From Leucobacter insecticola (GTDB lineage: Bacteria; Actinomycetota; Actinomycetes; Actinomycetales; Microbacteriaceae), in contig NZ_CP049934.1 in NCBI RefSeq assembly GCF_011382965.1, positions 310,001 to 374,000 of the forward strand: a stretch of DNA of 64,000 bases. The letters run 5' to 3'. Positions 39,963 through 49,399 of the stretch are shown here, one piece after another. Both the position numbers and the translations under genes were made by a program. Within the stretch, counting starts at the first letter, position 1. Every line of letters starts with the position of its first letter. A model generated the notes under the pieces. That model was given only the letters and a program-made list of their open reading frames with translations, was not told the origin of the DNA and did not search any database.

Positions 39963-39983
39963 CTTGAGTCACTTCCACTCAAC
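39963..39983. promoter_or_regulatory. HAIR operator 2 (HspR site)
   Basis: CTTGAGT-N7-ACTCAAC, one mismatch from consensus, about 40 bases upstream of HAIR 1. Two sites allow cooperative repression. Confidence 0.88.
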
Positions 39984-40059
39984 TCTCAGAAACCCGCTTC
40001 GCGCAGTGAGCGCCACTACCGGCTACACCGCAATGGATACATGTTTCTGGGACACACTG

Positions 40060-41465
40060 TTAGCGGCCGCTAATGAGGTTCGCGAGTTTCGCCGAGGCGT
40101 GGGTGGCCGCAGCGCCGGTGCGGTATTCTTCTCGATCGGCGAATCGATACACGGCATAGAGGGCCGTCGCGGCGGTCCAGCGCAGCGGTTCGAATTCCCA
40201 GTTGCGGGAGCGATGTCCCACCCACGGCAGACGAGTAATGTCCGTGCGCTCGCCCAGGATCAGATCCCGAATCGTACGTCCCGCGAGATTTGTGCCGGTC
40301 ACCCCGTGCCCAACATACCCCCAGCGTCAGCAATACCTGTCGCCGCGTCATAGTTCACACCGGCGCACCAGTCGCGCGGCACCCCCAGCACCCCTGACCA
40401 ACTGTGCTCAAGCCGCACCCCGGCGAGCGCAGGAAACAGCTCGACCAGACGGTTACCCAGCTGTTCGACCGCGGCGTCGGCGGTCCGCCCGCTGCGGTCA
40501 AAACTGGAGGCGTAGTTATACGGCACGCCCCGCCCTCCAAGCGCAATGCGATTGTCCGCGGTGCGCTGAAGGTAGGCGAAGTTGTGCGCAACGTCACCCA
40601 TCAGCTCAGCACCGTGCCAGGAAATATCAGCCATCTGAGCATCACTCAGCTGCTCGGTCACCACCATGCTGCTGTTCATCGGGAGGAACCGGCGCGATTG
40701 CCCCTCAAGGGAGAGGGTGTACCCCTCGACCGCCTGGACCACGTACTTCGCACGCACCGTGCCACGGTTCGTCTCGACTCGATGCGGCAAGATCGCGGTG
40801 GCGGTGGTGCCCTCATATATCGTGACACCGCGGCGCTCGACCGCCGCAGCAAGCCCAAACGTAAACTGAGCCGGATTGATTCGGGCACAGTGGGGGCTCC
40901 AGTACGCGCCCCGCACATCCGCCACTCGCACGCGCGCATCAAGCGCCGCGGGCGAAAGAACCTCGTAATCTTCGGGTGCCCAGCCGTGGTCGGCGAGCGC
41001 CGCAATCGTAGCCTGCAGCCGGTGCCACTGCGCATTGTTCGTCGCAACGTGGATCAGGCCGTCCTGCACGACATGCTCACCGAATCCCTCTGCCTGCGCG
41101 ACCGAGACGCCCTCCCGCACGGCGTCGATCATCTCACGCTCCATGGCGACCGCCGCGTCCCGCCCACCAGCCCGGGCGTAGCGGCGAAACTGTCCGGGCG
41201 ACTTGGCGCTCATCCAGCCACCATTGCGCCCCGAGGCGCCGAACCCGGCGAATTCCCGCTCAATAATGACGATGTTGAGGTCGGGCCGAGCTTCCTGAAG
41301 GTAGTACGCGGTCCACAGGCCAGTCAGACCAGCACCAACAATCGCGACGTCGGCATCGAGGCTCCCGGGCAGCCCCGGACGCTGTGTCGGGCGCCCCTCC
41401 GCATGCACCCAAAACGACACCTCGCCGTTGAGGAAGTTGTCACTTGTCCGGGGTCCAGTAGCCAC
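40060..41465 (-). CDS. FAD-dependent amine oxidoreductase (PuuB/DAO-like); apparent -1 frameshift
   Basis: About 468 residues from the GTG with GAGGAGA upstream. FAD motif DVAIVGAGLTGLWTAYYL followed by GFGASGRNGGW, typical of gamma-glutamylputrescine oxidase and related amine/glycine oxidases; C-terminal GVLGVPRDWC and YVGHGVTGTNLAGRTIRDL. The frame breaks at C5 40318-40322. It oxidises an amine to an aldehyde with H2O2, and could feed the PuuC-like aldehyde dehydrogenase at 9704. A PucR gene follows immediately upstream. Confidence 0.82.
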
Positions 41466-41648
41466 TGTTCGTCTCCTCAGCATTGAATTCCGCGCCGCCG
41501 CCTTCAGCCGCGCCATAGATCTGAGAGTACGCCCGTCGCCTGCGCACCGAGATGGTACTGGAGCACAAAAGTACGCCCATATTTAGCCTGACGTCGCAAA
41601 CCGAACGAGCATGTGACCCTACAGCACCGCTTGGCTCCGCAAGCCGGC

Positions 41649-43085
41649 TCACTTGGCGGTATCAGGATCCTGACCAAGCCACTCCCAAGCCTGCAGCGCG
41701 ATCCACAGGGCAGAAATATCTTCGCTCCGTGAGGCGCTTCGCCCCGTCATTGATTCGGCCTGCCGCAGGCGATAAGCCAACGTCTGCCGGTGCACCCCAA
41801 GCTCGGCCGCGCTCCGGGCCCAGCTTCTGTCGTTTCGGAGGTAACAGAACAGGGTCGTCCGCAGCGTCGCCGCTCGGAGAGTATGTTCGGCGAGGGATCC
41901 CAGCACCGCCTCGACGATTTCCCGCGCTTCGCGCGCAGACCGGGCCAGCAGCGATACCTGCGCCGCCGAGAATTCTGCCCAGTCCGCTCCCGCCTGCTGC
42001 GCATCAACCAGCGCGCTCACTGCCTCGGCCACCGCACCCCGTGCGTCGCCCCAGCCCTCGCTCGCTCGCGAAGCCCCCGCTCGGACCCGCATCTCGCGCA
42101 ACAGATCCTGCACGTCTTCAAGCTCAGCCGCCGGCACCAGCATGACTCCGTGTTCGCTGCTGCGACCCAGCAGCACGTTATTGCCACGAACCGCTGTGAG
42201 CCTTGCGACCCCGACAACCGCAGCTTCCTGCAACGCGAGCACACGATAGCCCTGGCGAACAGCGTCGACGCCCAGAAGAGACTCGGCACCGCGCCCATCG
42301 CCCGAGCCAAGCAAGTGGTTCAGTGCCATCTCTCGCTCCATCGCCCGCGACTCGGCCTCAAGCAGCATGCGGTCGACTTCAACCTCGACGACACGCTTCA
42401 GGTGCACCAACACCATCGAGTTCAGACCGTCTCCAACGGCCTCGCCGATCTCGAGCTCAGCGGGGTGCCGCTCGGAAAATCGGTGGGCCCGGATCCTCAG
42501 TTCACCAACGCCCGCTTCCGCAGCAGACGCAAAGCCTCCCAACAGTGGCACCCCGGTCTCGCGGTCGATAATCGCGAGCTGCACTCCCAGCACTTTCGCC
42601 AACTCTGCGACCACCCCCCGCGGAGACCGTGCCGCAGCAGCGATTTCATACACTCGCGCGAGCGTCAGCACGTGGGAGGTCTGGCTGCTCATCGCCGCTG
42701 CGGCAACGTGCTGCGATATCGCGGACCACGGCACCGACGGATCGGTGCGTAAAATCGGGAATCCGAGCCGATCCGCTTCCGCACACATGTCGGGGCTGAG
42801 CACTAAAGCGTCATCTCGCCCACCGATCGTAGCGCCCGCGACCCCGGCAGCGTGAAGCTCTCGCACAAACTGGACCTGCGCGGCGGCGTCCTTCGGCACG
42901 CAAAATCCGACGGTCATCAGGAGCTCGTCACGGCCAACCCAGAGCCACGGCTCCACAAGCTCACAACTGTGCGCCCAGAGCACTCGACGATCTCTGCCCG
43001 CACCCCCCGCAAGGTAGTCCGTACGCAGCGTGTCAATGGCGACCAGATCGCCGATGGTCATGGATGAATTCTTCATCGGGCTCAC
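41649..43085 (-). CDS. PucR-family transcriptional regulator
   Basis: 478 residues. N-terminal PucR domain (MTIGDLVAIDTL...GYLAGGAGRDRRVLWAHSCELVEP-like), a GGDEF-like middle and the C-terminal HTH_30: TTLFCYLRNDRSWARSAAELGVHRQTLAYRLRQAE. GTG overlaps the end of the TetR gene by 4 bases; an ATG 9 bases on is an alternative. PucR regulators control purine, proline, GABA or polyamine use, fitting the amine oxidase gene next to it. Confidence 0.82.
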   Translation of the reverse strand: MSPMKNSSMTIGDLVAIDTLRTDYLAGGAGRDRRVLWAHSCELVEPWLWVGRDELLMTVGFCVPKDAAAQVQFVRELHAAGVAGATIGGRDDALVLSPDMCAEADRLGFPILRTDPSVPWSAISQHVAAAAMSSQTSHVLTLARVYEIAAAARSPRGVVAELAKVLGVQLAIIDRETGVPLLGGFASAAEAGVGELRIRAHRFSERHPAELEIGEAVGDGLNSMVLVHLKRVVEVEVDRMLLEAESRAMEREMALNHLLGSGDGRGAESLLGVDAVRQGYRVLALQEAAVVGVARLTAVRGNNVLLGRSSEHGVMLVPAAELEDVQDLLREMRVRAGASRASEGWGDARGAVAEAVSALVDAQQAGADWAEFSAAQVSLLARSAREAREIVEAVLGSLAEHTLRAATLRTTLFCYLRNDRSWARSAAELGVHRQTLAYRLRQAESMTGRSASRSEDISALWIALQAWEWLGQDPDTAK

Positions 43086-43702
43086 TCTCTCGCTCGCGGC
43101 GGCTCCCCGGCAACAAGCCTGAGAAGTCTGCTGAGAGAGTCCTCGGCAGACTCGAGAACGGTGGTCTCGTCCAGATCGTGCTCGTACAGCAGCGAGCCGT
43201 CGAGCACGAGGGCGACAAGATCCACATCTGTGACTCCACCAAAACCGCTTTTCTCCAGGAGTTCTCGGAGCACTTGCAGCAGCTTCGGGCGCGATCTGCT
43301 CATGATGTCACGAAGTTCAGGCTCGTGCAGCGCATCGATCATCGGTTCGAGGCGCGCACGCACCACGTCGCGGCCGACATGTGGCGCGTACCAGGTCTGG
43401 ATGAGGAGATGCGCCGTCTCTGCGGGCGTGCGGGTCGCAGGCGGGACCGCTGCCACGAGTCCCTGCGCCGCCTCGAGCCGCAGGGACTCCGCTGCCTCAA
43501 CAGCGAAAGCGTACAAGCCCTTGCGCGTCGGGAAGAAATAGTTCGCTGATCCGACAGGCACTCCTGCGGCCTCTGCAACACGTCGATGGGTGATCGCTGA
43601 CGGGCCGTTATCGATCAAGAGTCGCGCCGCAGCACGGACCATCCGGGATCGAGCAGATGATTCATCCCGGTGCTCAGACTTCTGCGGCGTGCTGTGTTCC
43701 AT
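43082..43702 (-). CDS. TetR family regulator
   Basis: 206 residues. HTH AARLLIDNGPSAITHRRVAEAAGVPVGSANYFFPTRKGL. C-terminal ligand part of the TetR_C type. It faces the DUF981 membrane gene across a long palindrome (43731-43771), its likely operator. Its stop overlaps the PucR start. Confidence 0.85.
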   Translation of the reverse strand: MEHSTPQKSEHRDESSARSRMVRAAARLLIDNGPSAITHRRVAEAAGVPVGSANYFFPTRKGLYAFAVEAAESLRLEAAQGLVAAVPPATRTPAETAHLLIQTWYAPHVGRDVVRARLEPMIDALHEPELRDIMSRSRPKLLQVLRELLEKSGFGGVTDVDLVALVLDGSLLYEHDLDETTVLESAEDSLSRLLRLVAGEPPRARE

Positions 43703-43730
43703 GCAACCACTCTATGCAACGCCGCCCCTA

Positions 43731-43771
43731 CTATGCGTCCGTATAGTTTGGGGTACTATACGAGAGCATAG
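43731..43771. promoter_or_regulatory. Palindromic operator between TetR and DUF981 genes
   Basis: Arms of 17 bases (43731-43747 and 43755-43771), CTATGC..CGTATAGT against ACTATACG..GCATAG, three mismatches, 7-base spacer. Typical TetR double-dimer site. Confidence 0.75.
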
Positions 43772-43822
43772 TCGCGATCTGGTGACGACATATACGGTGC
43801 ACAACCGGAAAGGAACTGAATC

Positions 43823-44548
43823 ATGCGCCCATTTGAAACCGGGGGTCTCGTGATCGACTGGACCCAAATGACGACCTATAACACCATCATGTCCCTCGCG
43901 GCGGGCGCGGGGCTCATCACGCTCGTCTACTTCGCGCGCGCGCTCATGACACAGAAAGACATCCACATTGAATCCTGGTCACTCGCCTTCGCGGCGCCCG
44001 GGATCATTCTGTTCACGACCGGCCTACACATGACCCTGACCTGGCCGTTCGCAAAGTACTTTCCCTTCGACAACATCATCTTTGGTGAGCCCAGTCTCGG
44101 GTTTGGTGTCCTCCTCCTGGTCGCTGCGTTTTACCTGTGGAAACGTGGCAACACCGTCACCGAGAGTGGCGATCCGGCCGCGTATCTTGCCCGCGTGAGT
44201 CGTCCCACATCGCTGCTCGTCTTCGGCCTCGGCCTGTGCCTGGTGGCTATTGCCTGTGCGGGCATCATTTTCCAGCTCTTTGCGGCACCGCCGGAGGAAC
44301 CCATCTCTGGTGCCTTTGCTGAGTACCCGATGGTCGAAGCCGTTTTCATGTCGGGGCTCTTCGCGCTGGTGGGGTTGGGTGCACTGCTGTTCCCGTTCGC
44401 GCTCCGCGATGTGACGCACGGCACCTCATTCACCGCAACGCAGTGGGTCACGGGCGTCGCCTGGGGGCTCTCCGGTCTCGGATTCTTCCTCTTCGGAGCC
44501 CTCAACTTCTTCACCCACATCGGCCTCATCGTCAACACGATGGGGTAG
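43823..44548 (+). CDS. DUF981 family integral membrane protein
   Basis: 241 residues, seven hydrophobic segments; core TTGLHMTLTWPFAKYFPFDNIIFGEPSLGFGVLLL is characteristic of DUF981. GAAAGGAAC before the ATG. Divergent TetR gene and operator suggest tight control. The function is unknown. The 44549-44794 gap behind it shows no gene. Confidence 0.82.
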   Translation: MRPFETGGLVIDWTQMTTYNTIMSLAAGAGLITLVYFARALMTQKDIHIESWSLAFAAPGIILFTTGLHMTLTWPFAKYFPFDNIIFGEPSLGFGVLLLVAAFYLWKRGNTVTESGDPAAYLARVSRPTSLLVFGLGLCLVAIACAGIIFQLFAAPPEEPISGAFAEYPMVEAVFMSGLFALVGLGALLFPFALRDVTHGTSFTATQWVTGVAWGLSGLGFFLFGALNFFTHIGLIVNTMG

Positions 44549-44794
44549 CGCCCCTGCCACTTTCCGAGGATGGCCCCTTCCGATTGAAACAGCTCTGCGC
44601 CGTCGACGACGTTGCCGTTATTTCTCTCGGACGGGGACACCCTGATGGGCCTGGGCACAGCGGGAACCATCTGGACGAGAGTCTTGAAACGAGGCGCCGA
44701 GGACTGGTCCCCCCGTGGGCACCCGCGTGCTAGAAACGCAGGCTCGTGACCGGGCGAGACCGCGGCCTGAGCCACGGCAGAGTAGCCTAGTCAG

Positions 44795-46065
44795 GTGGCC
44801 CGTCCAGAACTTTCCGCCGAGCAGCTCGCAGTCTACGAGCGCATCGAACACACCCGCGAACACATTTTCGTTACCGGCCGCGCGGGCACCGGCAAATCGA
44901 CGATCCTGAACCACCTCGCCTGGAACACGAGCAAGATCATCGCCGTGTGTGCACCCACGGGCGTAGCGGCCTTGAACGTGGGCGGGCAGACGATCCACTC
45001 GCTGCTGCGGCTACCCACCGGGGTGATCGCGGATCAGGATCTGGACCAGCCCGCGGAGCTGAAAAAGATGCTCGCCTCGATCGACACGCTCGTGATCGAC
45101 GAGATCTCAATGGTTTCTGCGGATCTCATGGACGCCATCGACCGCTCACTCAGGCTGGCCCGAGGCAAGAAACACGACCCCTTCGGCGGTGCCCAAATCA
45201 TCATGTTTGGCGACCCGTTTCAGCTTCCCCCGGTGCCGCCGCGCGACCCACACGAACGCGCCTACTTCGACGACACCTACCGCTCACTGTGGTTCTTCGA
45301 CGCAAACGTCTGGAAGAGCGCCCCGCTCGCAGCGATCGAACTCACCGAGGTGCATCGCCAAAGTGACGACCGTTTCAAGCAGATCCTCGGTGCCGTGCGA
45401 CACGGGGTCGTCGCTGAGGATCAGGCGAACGAACTCAATGCGGCGGGATCGAGGCCCGCGCCCCGCGATGTCATCACACTCGCGACCACCAACGCGACCG
45501 TCAACCGTCTCAACGCCGAACGCCTCGCCGAGATCCGCGGATCGTCGCTGCGCGCGGTCGCCGAAATCAACGGGGAGTTTCGTGAAAACACCTACCCGCG
45601 GACGAAGTCCTGGAGCTCAAGCCCGGCGCGCAGGTGATGTTCCTGCGCAACGACCCCGACGGGCGCTGGGTGAACGGGACCATCGGAATCGTCTCCCGCG
45701 TCGACGGCACGGTGTGGGTTGAAGTTGACCAGGAGGAGTTCGAGGTTGAACCGACAACCTGGGAACGCTTCCGCTACCGCTACGACGCGGAGACCAAGAA
45801 GCTCGAAAAGGAGGTCGTGGCGGAGTTTGAACAGTTCCCACTGCGCCTCGCCTGGGCCGTGACGATTCATAAATCACAGGGCCACACCTACGATTCCGCG
45901 GTCATCGACCTCGGCCCACGGGCCTTCAGCGCCGGCCAAACATATGTTGCGCTCAGCCGGGTGCGCTCACTTGACGGGCTGTTCCTCAAGCGTCCCTTGC
46001 AGCCGCGCGACGTGATCGTGGATCCAAATGTCGTGCGCTTTATGAACGAAAACGGGGTCGGGTAG
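44795..46065 (+). CDS. PIF1-like AAA helicase; apparent -1 frameshift
   Basis: About 423 residues. Superfamily 1 motifs: I FVTGRAGTGKSTIL, Ia APTGVAALNVGGQTIHS, II LVIDEISMVSADLMDA, III MFGDPFQLPPV, V/VI AVTIHKSQGHTYDSAVIDL and TYVALSRVRSLDGLFL. One missing C at 45595-45597 breaks the frame (repair gives NTYPADEVLELKPGAQVMF). PIF1 helicases unwind DNA 5'-3', for instance at forks and G4 structures. GTG at leaderless distance (6 bases) from TAGCCT. Confidence 0.88.
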
Positions 46066-46082
46066 CTGGGAGATCCCGGCAG

Positions 46083-46156
46083 CTCAGCCGGTACTCACAC
46101 GTCAGCCGGTAGAACAGGGCCGATTCTTACCGGCTGAGCTGTGAGTACCGGCTGAG
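46083..46156. repeat. 74-bp nested palindromic repeat, copy 2
   Basis: A 29-bp inverted repeat with two mismatches (46083-46111 and 46128-46156), each arm holding two CAGCCGGTA cores. Matches the layout of the element at 3095-3168. Lies between convergent helicase and heme oxygenase genes. Confidence 0.85.
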
Positions 46157-46177
46157 CGGCGGACCCAACGGGGCAAA

Positions 46178-47194
46178 CTAGACCGCAGCGGCTTTCCGCT
46201 TGCCGAGATCCACAAACACAGCGGTATTGAAACCGTAGGCGGTGCGAACTTCCTCGAGCATGTCCGCGCGTTCGGCCGTGCTCAGACTTGCTCCGAGACG
46301 ATCAAGCGCCGCCCGGTAATCATCCTTAAACGCAGGGATCGATCCGAGTTCCGCGAAGTCATAGAACGCGACGCCCTCGCCTGAAAGCTCGTGCTGTTTG
46401 GCCACGCGCTTCGCGATCATCTGGCCACCCGACAGGTCACCGAGGTAGCGGGTGTAGTGGTGGGCTACGATCCCGGCCACCCAGCGCGCTTCGCTCACTT
46501 CGCGAATACGAGCAACGTAGGCCGCAGTCGCGGGGGTTGGCGTGATCCGATCGCGCCAGTCGTCACCCATCAGGTAACGCAGATCTGCCTCCAAAGAGGG
46601 CAAGCGCACCAGGGCGGGCACGTGGAATCCTTCGAAGGCGGGATCACCGAGGACACTGTCGGCCGCGGCCTCAAGCGCCTCATACATGAAGAAGTGCTGC
46701 GCCACGAGATCCGTGTAGTCCTGTTTCGTGCCACGGCCCTTCATGATGTCTTCCATGAAGGTGGCGCGCTCGCTGTCGGAGTGATCCGACCAGGAACTCT
46801 CGCGGATTACCGTGGAGAAAGGCTTGCCACCCTTATCCTCGTCCTCCGGCTCCACTGCGCCATGTTTACCGCGCGGGTGGTCTGAAGCGGGCTCGTGCTC
46901 TTCGCGGGGAGAAACCCCGAGGGCTTCACAAGCTGCTTTGTACAGCAGCACCACCTCTCGGCGGATCTCGGGGCGCTCAGAGATCTGTCCGCTCGGCCAA
47001 GCTACAACGTGCTCGTGTTCTCCGGAAGGGTCGGTGACCTTCCAGACTCCACCATTTTCGTTCACACCCGTCATCGTGCTGGCGGTCGCGTCGGGCCGTC
47101 CGAAAGCGCGCACAATCAGCAGATTGTCTTCTGGGTGGTCAACGTTCATATGCCCAATGACAGCGGCAACTATAGATTCCGTAAAAATCGTCAC
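46178..47194 (-). CDS. Heme oxygenase with N-terminal DUF2470 domain
   Basis: 338 residues from the GTG 6 bases after TACACT. Residues 1-90 are a DUF2470 domain (HMNVDHPEDNLLIVRAF, then RREVVLLYKAACEALG), the domain found at the C-terminus of HugZ-type heme oxygenases. After an acidic linker, residues 125-330 are a canonical HmuO-like heme oxygenase: RESSWSDHSDSERATFM with the proximal His, and distal helix YTRYLGDLSGGQMIAKRV. It opens heme to biliverdin, CO and iron. The two fold types in one chain is notable. Confidence 0.85.
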   Translation of the reverse strand: MTIFTESIVAAVIGHMNVDHPEDNLLIVRAFGRPDATASTMTGVNENGGVWKVTDPSGEHEHVVAWPSGQISERPEIRREVVLLYKAACEALGVSPREEHEPASDHPRGKHGAVEPEDEDKGGKPFSTVIRESSWSDHSDSERATFMEDIMKGRGTKQDYTDLVAQHFFMYEALEAAADSVLGDPAFEGFHVPALVRLPSLEADLRYLMGDDWRDRITPTPATAAYVARIREVSEARWVAGIVAHHYTRYLGDLSGGQMIAKRVAKQHELSGEGVAFYDFAELGSIPAFKDDYRAALDRLGASLSTAERADMLEEVRTAYGFNTAVFVDLGKRKAAAV

Positions 47195-47311
47195 CAATAC
47201 AGTGTAGGGCTCGCTTCGCTTCAGACATAGCAGGTCCATATGCGCCTTTTCTCCCAGTCTGTCGCAGTAGACTTCCGCTTGGTCTGTGTCTCCACAGAGA
47301 TTGGCGGTTTA

Positions 47312-48571
47312 GTGTTCCCACAGCTCGCACGTCGCACACGCGTCGTCACCATCAGTGTTCTCGCGGTTGCTGCGCTCGGCCTGACGGCCTGCTCAGGCCC
47401 CGGAGGTTTCACCTCCGTCGGTGACTCAAACACCATCGACGCTTCACTTGCCACAAGCCTCGACGAGGCGATCAGTTCTGCGATGGCGCAGAGCAAGTCG
47501 ACCGAAGCGATCGTGGGAGTGTGGGGCAGTGACGGCAGCGAGTATGTGCGCGCCTACGGCGACAACGAAGAATTGAACGGCGGAAGCCGCTTCCGTGGAG
47601 CACAAGCAACCCAGCCGGTGATGTGCGCCCTACTGCTCGATTTGGTAGATGCCGGCACAGTGGATCTCGACCGGAAGATTTCGGAGGACCTGACTCGCCA
47701 GGTTGGGATCGATGACATTACCTACCGGCAGCTCTGCGATATGCGATCAGGGCTTGCCGATTTCAAGGGTGAGCTCAACGATATCTTCGTGAACAACCCG
47801 ACGCGCATCTGGCCTGAACAAGAACTCATCGCTCAGGGGCTCGTACACTCTCCGCTCTCATGGCCGGGCAAAGATGTACACCTTGCTGACACAAACGCGT
47901 CGATGCTCTCACGTGTTCTTCGCGTGAAGACAAAGAGCGAAGCCGCAGAACTGCTCGATGAGCACGTCTTCAGCAAGGCGGGCATGACATCAAGCGAGTA
48001 CCCGGATCCCGCGACACTCACCATTTCAGGATCAGCGCTGAACGGAAGAACTTATCCCTCCAGCGGCGGCGCCCCCGTGTGCGAGGCAGAGGTTGTTGAG
48101 GTGCCTGAGGTTTCTTCGTCGATGCTGGCCGGGGCTGGCGCCACCGTGACCACCGTAACCGACCTCAAGAATTTCTACACCCACTACTTTGATGGCACCT
48201 TTGGTGGCGAAGTCGCAAACGTGGTAACGGATGCAAACCCGATCCAGAATCCAGAGCGCGACGCAGACGGCAACCCGACCACCGAGCCCGATCCCGCCGG
48301 TCCACAGTGGGCCTTTGGCGCGGAGAAGCAAGGCCCGCTCTACGGCAATGCGGGCGCTATCACTGGCACCTTGACGGCGAGCTACCACGATCCGGAGTCG
48401 GGCTACACGGTAGTGATCGCACTCAACAACTCGTCTGCCGGCGCGGGATTTGTGAAAGCTCTCGCGTTTGAGCTCGCGGCGATTTCCGCGGGAGCAGGCA
48501 TTGCGCCCGAGCTGCCCTGGACCGCGGAAGATCAGGCTGCCGCTCTCGCTGCAGGGGCGATCTGCCAGTAG
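47312..48571 (+). CDS. Lipoprotein of the serine beta-lactamase-like fold, catalytic residues lost
   Basis: 419 residues from GTG. Signal peptide with lipobox LGLTAC. The fold of class C beta-lactamase/DD-peptidase relatives is recognisable (LLDLVDAGTVDLDRKISEDL, YRQLCDMRSGLADF, WAFGAEKQGPLYGNAGAITG), but where the SxxK nucleophile should be (GSxTK) the sequence is RGAQATQ, and the YxN motif is replaced by LADTN. It is therefore probably not an active hydrolase and may bind cell-wall peptides or act as a scaffold. Divergent from the heme oxygenase gene. Confidence 0.8.
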   Translation: MFPQLARRTRVVTISVLAVAALGLTACSGPGGFTSVGDSNTIDASLATSLDEAISSAMAQSKSTEAIVGVWGSDGSEYVRAYGDNEELNGGSRFRGAQATQPVMCALLLDLVDAGTVDLDRKISEDLTRQVGIDDITYRQLCDMRSGLADFKGELNDIFVNNPTRIWPEQELIAQGLVHSPLSWPGKDVHLADTNASMLSRVLRVKTKSEAAELLDEHVFSKAGMTSSEYPDPATLTISGSALNGRTYPSSGGAPVCEAEVVEVPEVSSSMLAGAGATVTTVTDLKNFYTHYFDGTFGGEVANVVTDANPIQNPERDADGNPTTEPDPAGPQWAFGAEKQGPLYGNAGAITGTLTASYHDPESGYTVVIALNNSSAGAGFVKALAFELAAISAGAGIAPELPWTAEDQAAALAAGAICQ

Positions 48572-48626
48572 CACACTCGGCCAATCTGCTAGGGTTGGAA
48601 GGTCGGAATCTCACTGATTCCGAAGT

Positions 48627-48700
48627 GGGGATGTAGTTCAATGGTAGAACATCAGCTTCCCAAGCTGATAGCGCGGGTTCGATTCCCGTCATCCCCTCCA
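48627..48700 (+). tRNA. tRNA-Gly (CCC)
   Basis: 74-nt cloverleaf with encoded CCA: acceptor GGGGATG/CATCCCC, anticodon loop TTCCCAA with CCC, T arm GGGTTCGATTCCC. Confidence 0.95.
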
Positions 48701-48776
48701 CTACGTTCCGGGTCTGAGACCGGGAATCGCGCGGAATTTGATGGACACGATGCGTCCATCCCCAAAAATTGCCGCG

Positions 48777-48790
48777 CCCGTCATCCCCTC
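48777..48790. repeat. Duplicate of the tRNA-Gly 3' end
   Basis: CCCGTCATCCCCTC repeats bases 48685-48698 of the tRNA exactly, 92 bases downstream. A perfect copy of a tRNA 3' end next to the gene is what an integrase attachment site leaves; between the copies is a GATGGAC/GTCCATC hairpin (48740-48760) but no gene. Confidence 0.6.
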
Positions 48791-48802
48791 TGAAATGCGT
48801 GA

Positions 48803-48824
48803 GGCCCCTGCGAAAGCGGGGGCC
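48803..48824. terminator. Hairpin between tRNA-Gly and ogt
   Basis: GGCCCC (48803-48808) and GGGGCC (48819-48824) with a 10-base GCGAAAGC-centred loop; no T run. It lies between convergent transcription units. Confidence 0.6.
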
Positions 48825-48865
48825 GCTCACCCTAGATGAGGGGCTACGAGCTGGGATCCACCGCC

Positions 48866-49399
48866 CTACTTCGCCTCGAGCGCGAGCAGGGCGCGCTTAA
48901 TGTCGGTGCCGAAGAGGTAGCCGCCAAGGCCGCCGTCGCTACGCACAATGCGGTGGCAAGGCACGACCAGGGCGATGAGGTTGTTCGCGCAGCCCGAGGC
49001 CGCAGCACGCACCGCCGACGGGCGGCCAGCAAGGGCCGCAAGCTCCGTGTAAGTCACCGGCGCACCCGCGGGAACGCGGCGCAGCGCCCGCCACACCTCA
49101 CCGCGGAACGGGGTCTCGGGTTGTTCCACCAGAAGCGCATCAATCGCGTCCGTCTGCCCGGCCGCGTAGGCTCGCAGGGCATCTGGGATCGGGCCCGTCT
49201 TCGTCGCCGAAGCAGCAAGTCCCCGCGAAGCGAGATCCGGATTGAGTGCGGCCAAGCGGCTCATCAGACTCGCGGCTTCGGGATCCGCGTCAGTCGCGAA
49301 GCCTCCGGCGCGGATCACACCGTCTTCCGGTGTCCAGATCGCGTGGAAGGGGTGCCCGACAACGTCGATCACGGTAAAGCTGAGTGGTTCGCGGTTCAT
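48866..49399 (-). CDS. ogt: Methylated-DNA--protein-cysteine methyltransferase
   Basis: 177 residues from ATG with GAAAGGA upstream. Removes O6-methyl from guanine by transfer to its own Cys in the VVPCHRIV motif; SGCANNLIAL and the end YLFGTDIKRALLALE are also standard. It follows and is translationally linked to the Ada-AlkA gene, making a two-gene alkylation-repair unit. Confidence 0.92.
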   Translation of the reverse strand: MNREPLSFTVIDVVGHPFHAIWTPEDGVIRAGGFATDADPEAASLMSRLAALNPDLASRGLAASATKTGPIPDALRAYAAGQTDAIDALLVEQPETPFRGEVWRALRRVPAGAPVTYTELAALAGRPSAVRAAASGCANNLIALVVPCHRIVRSDGGLGGYLFGTDIKRALLALEAK

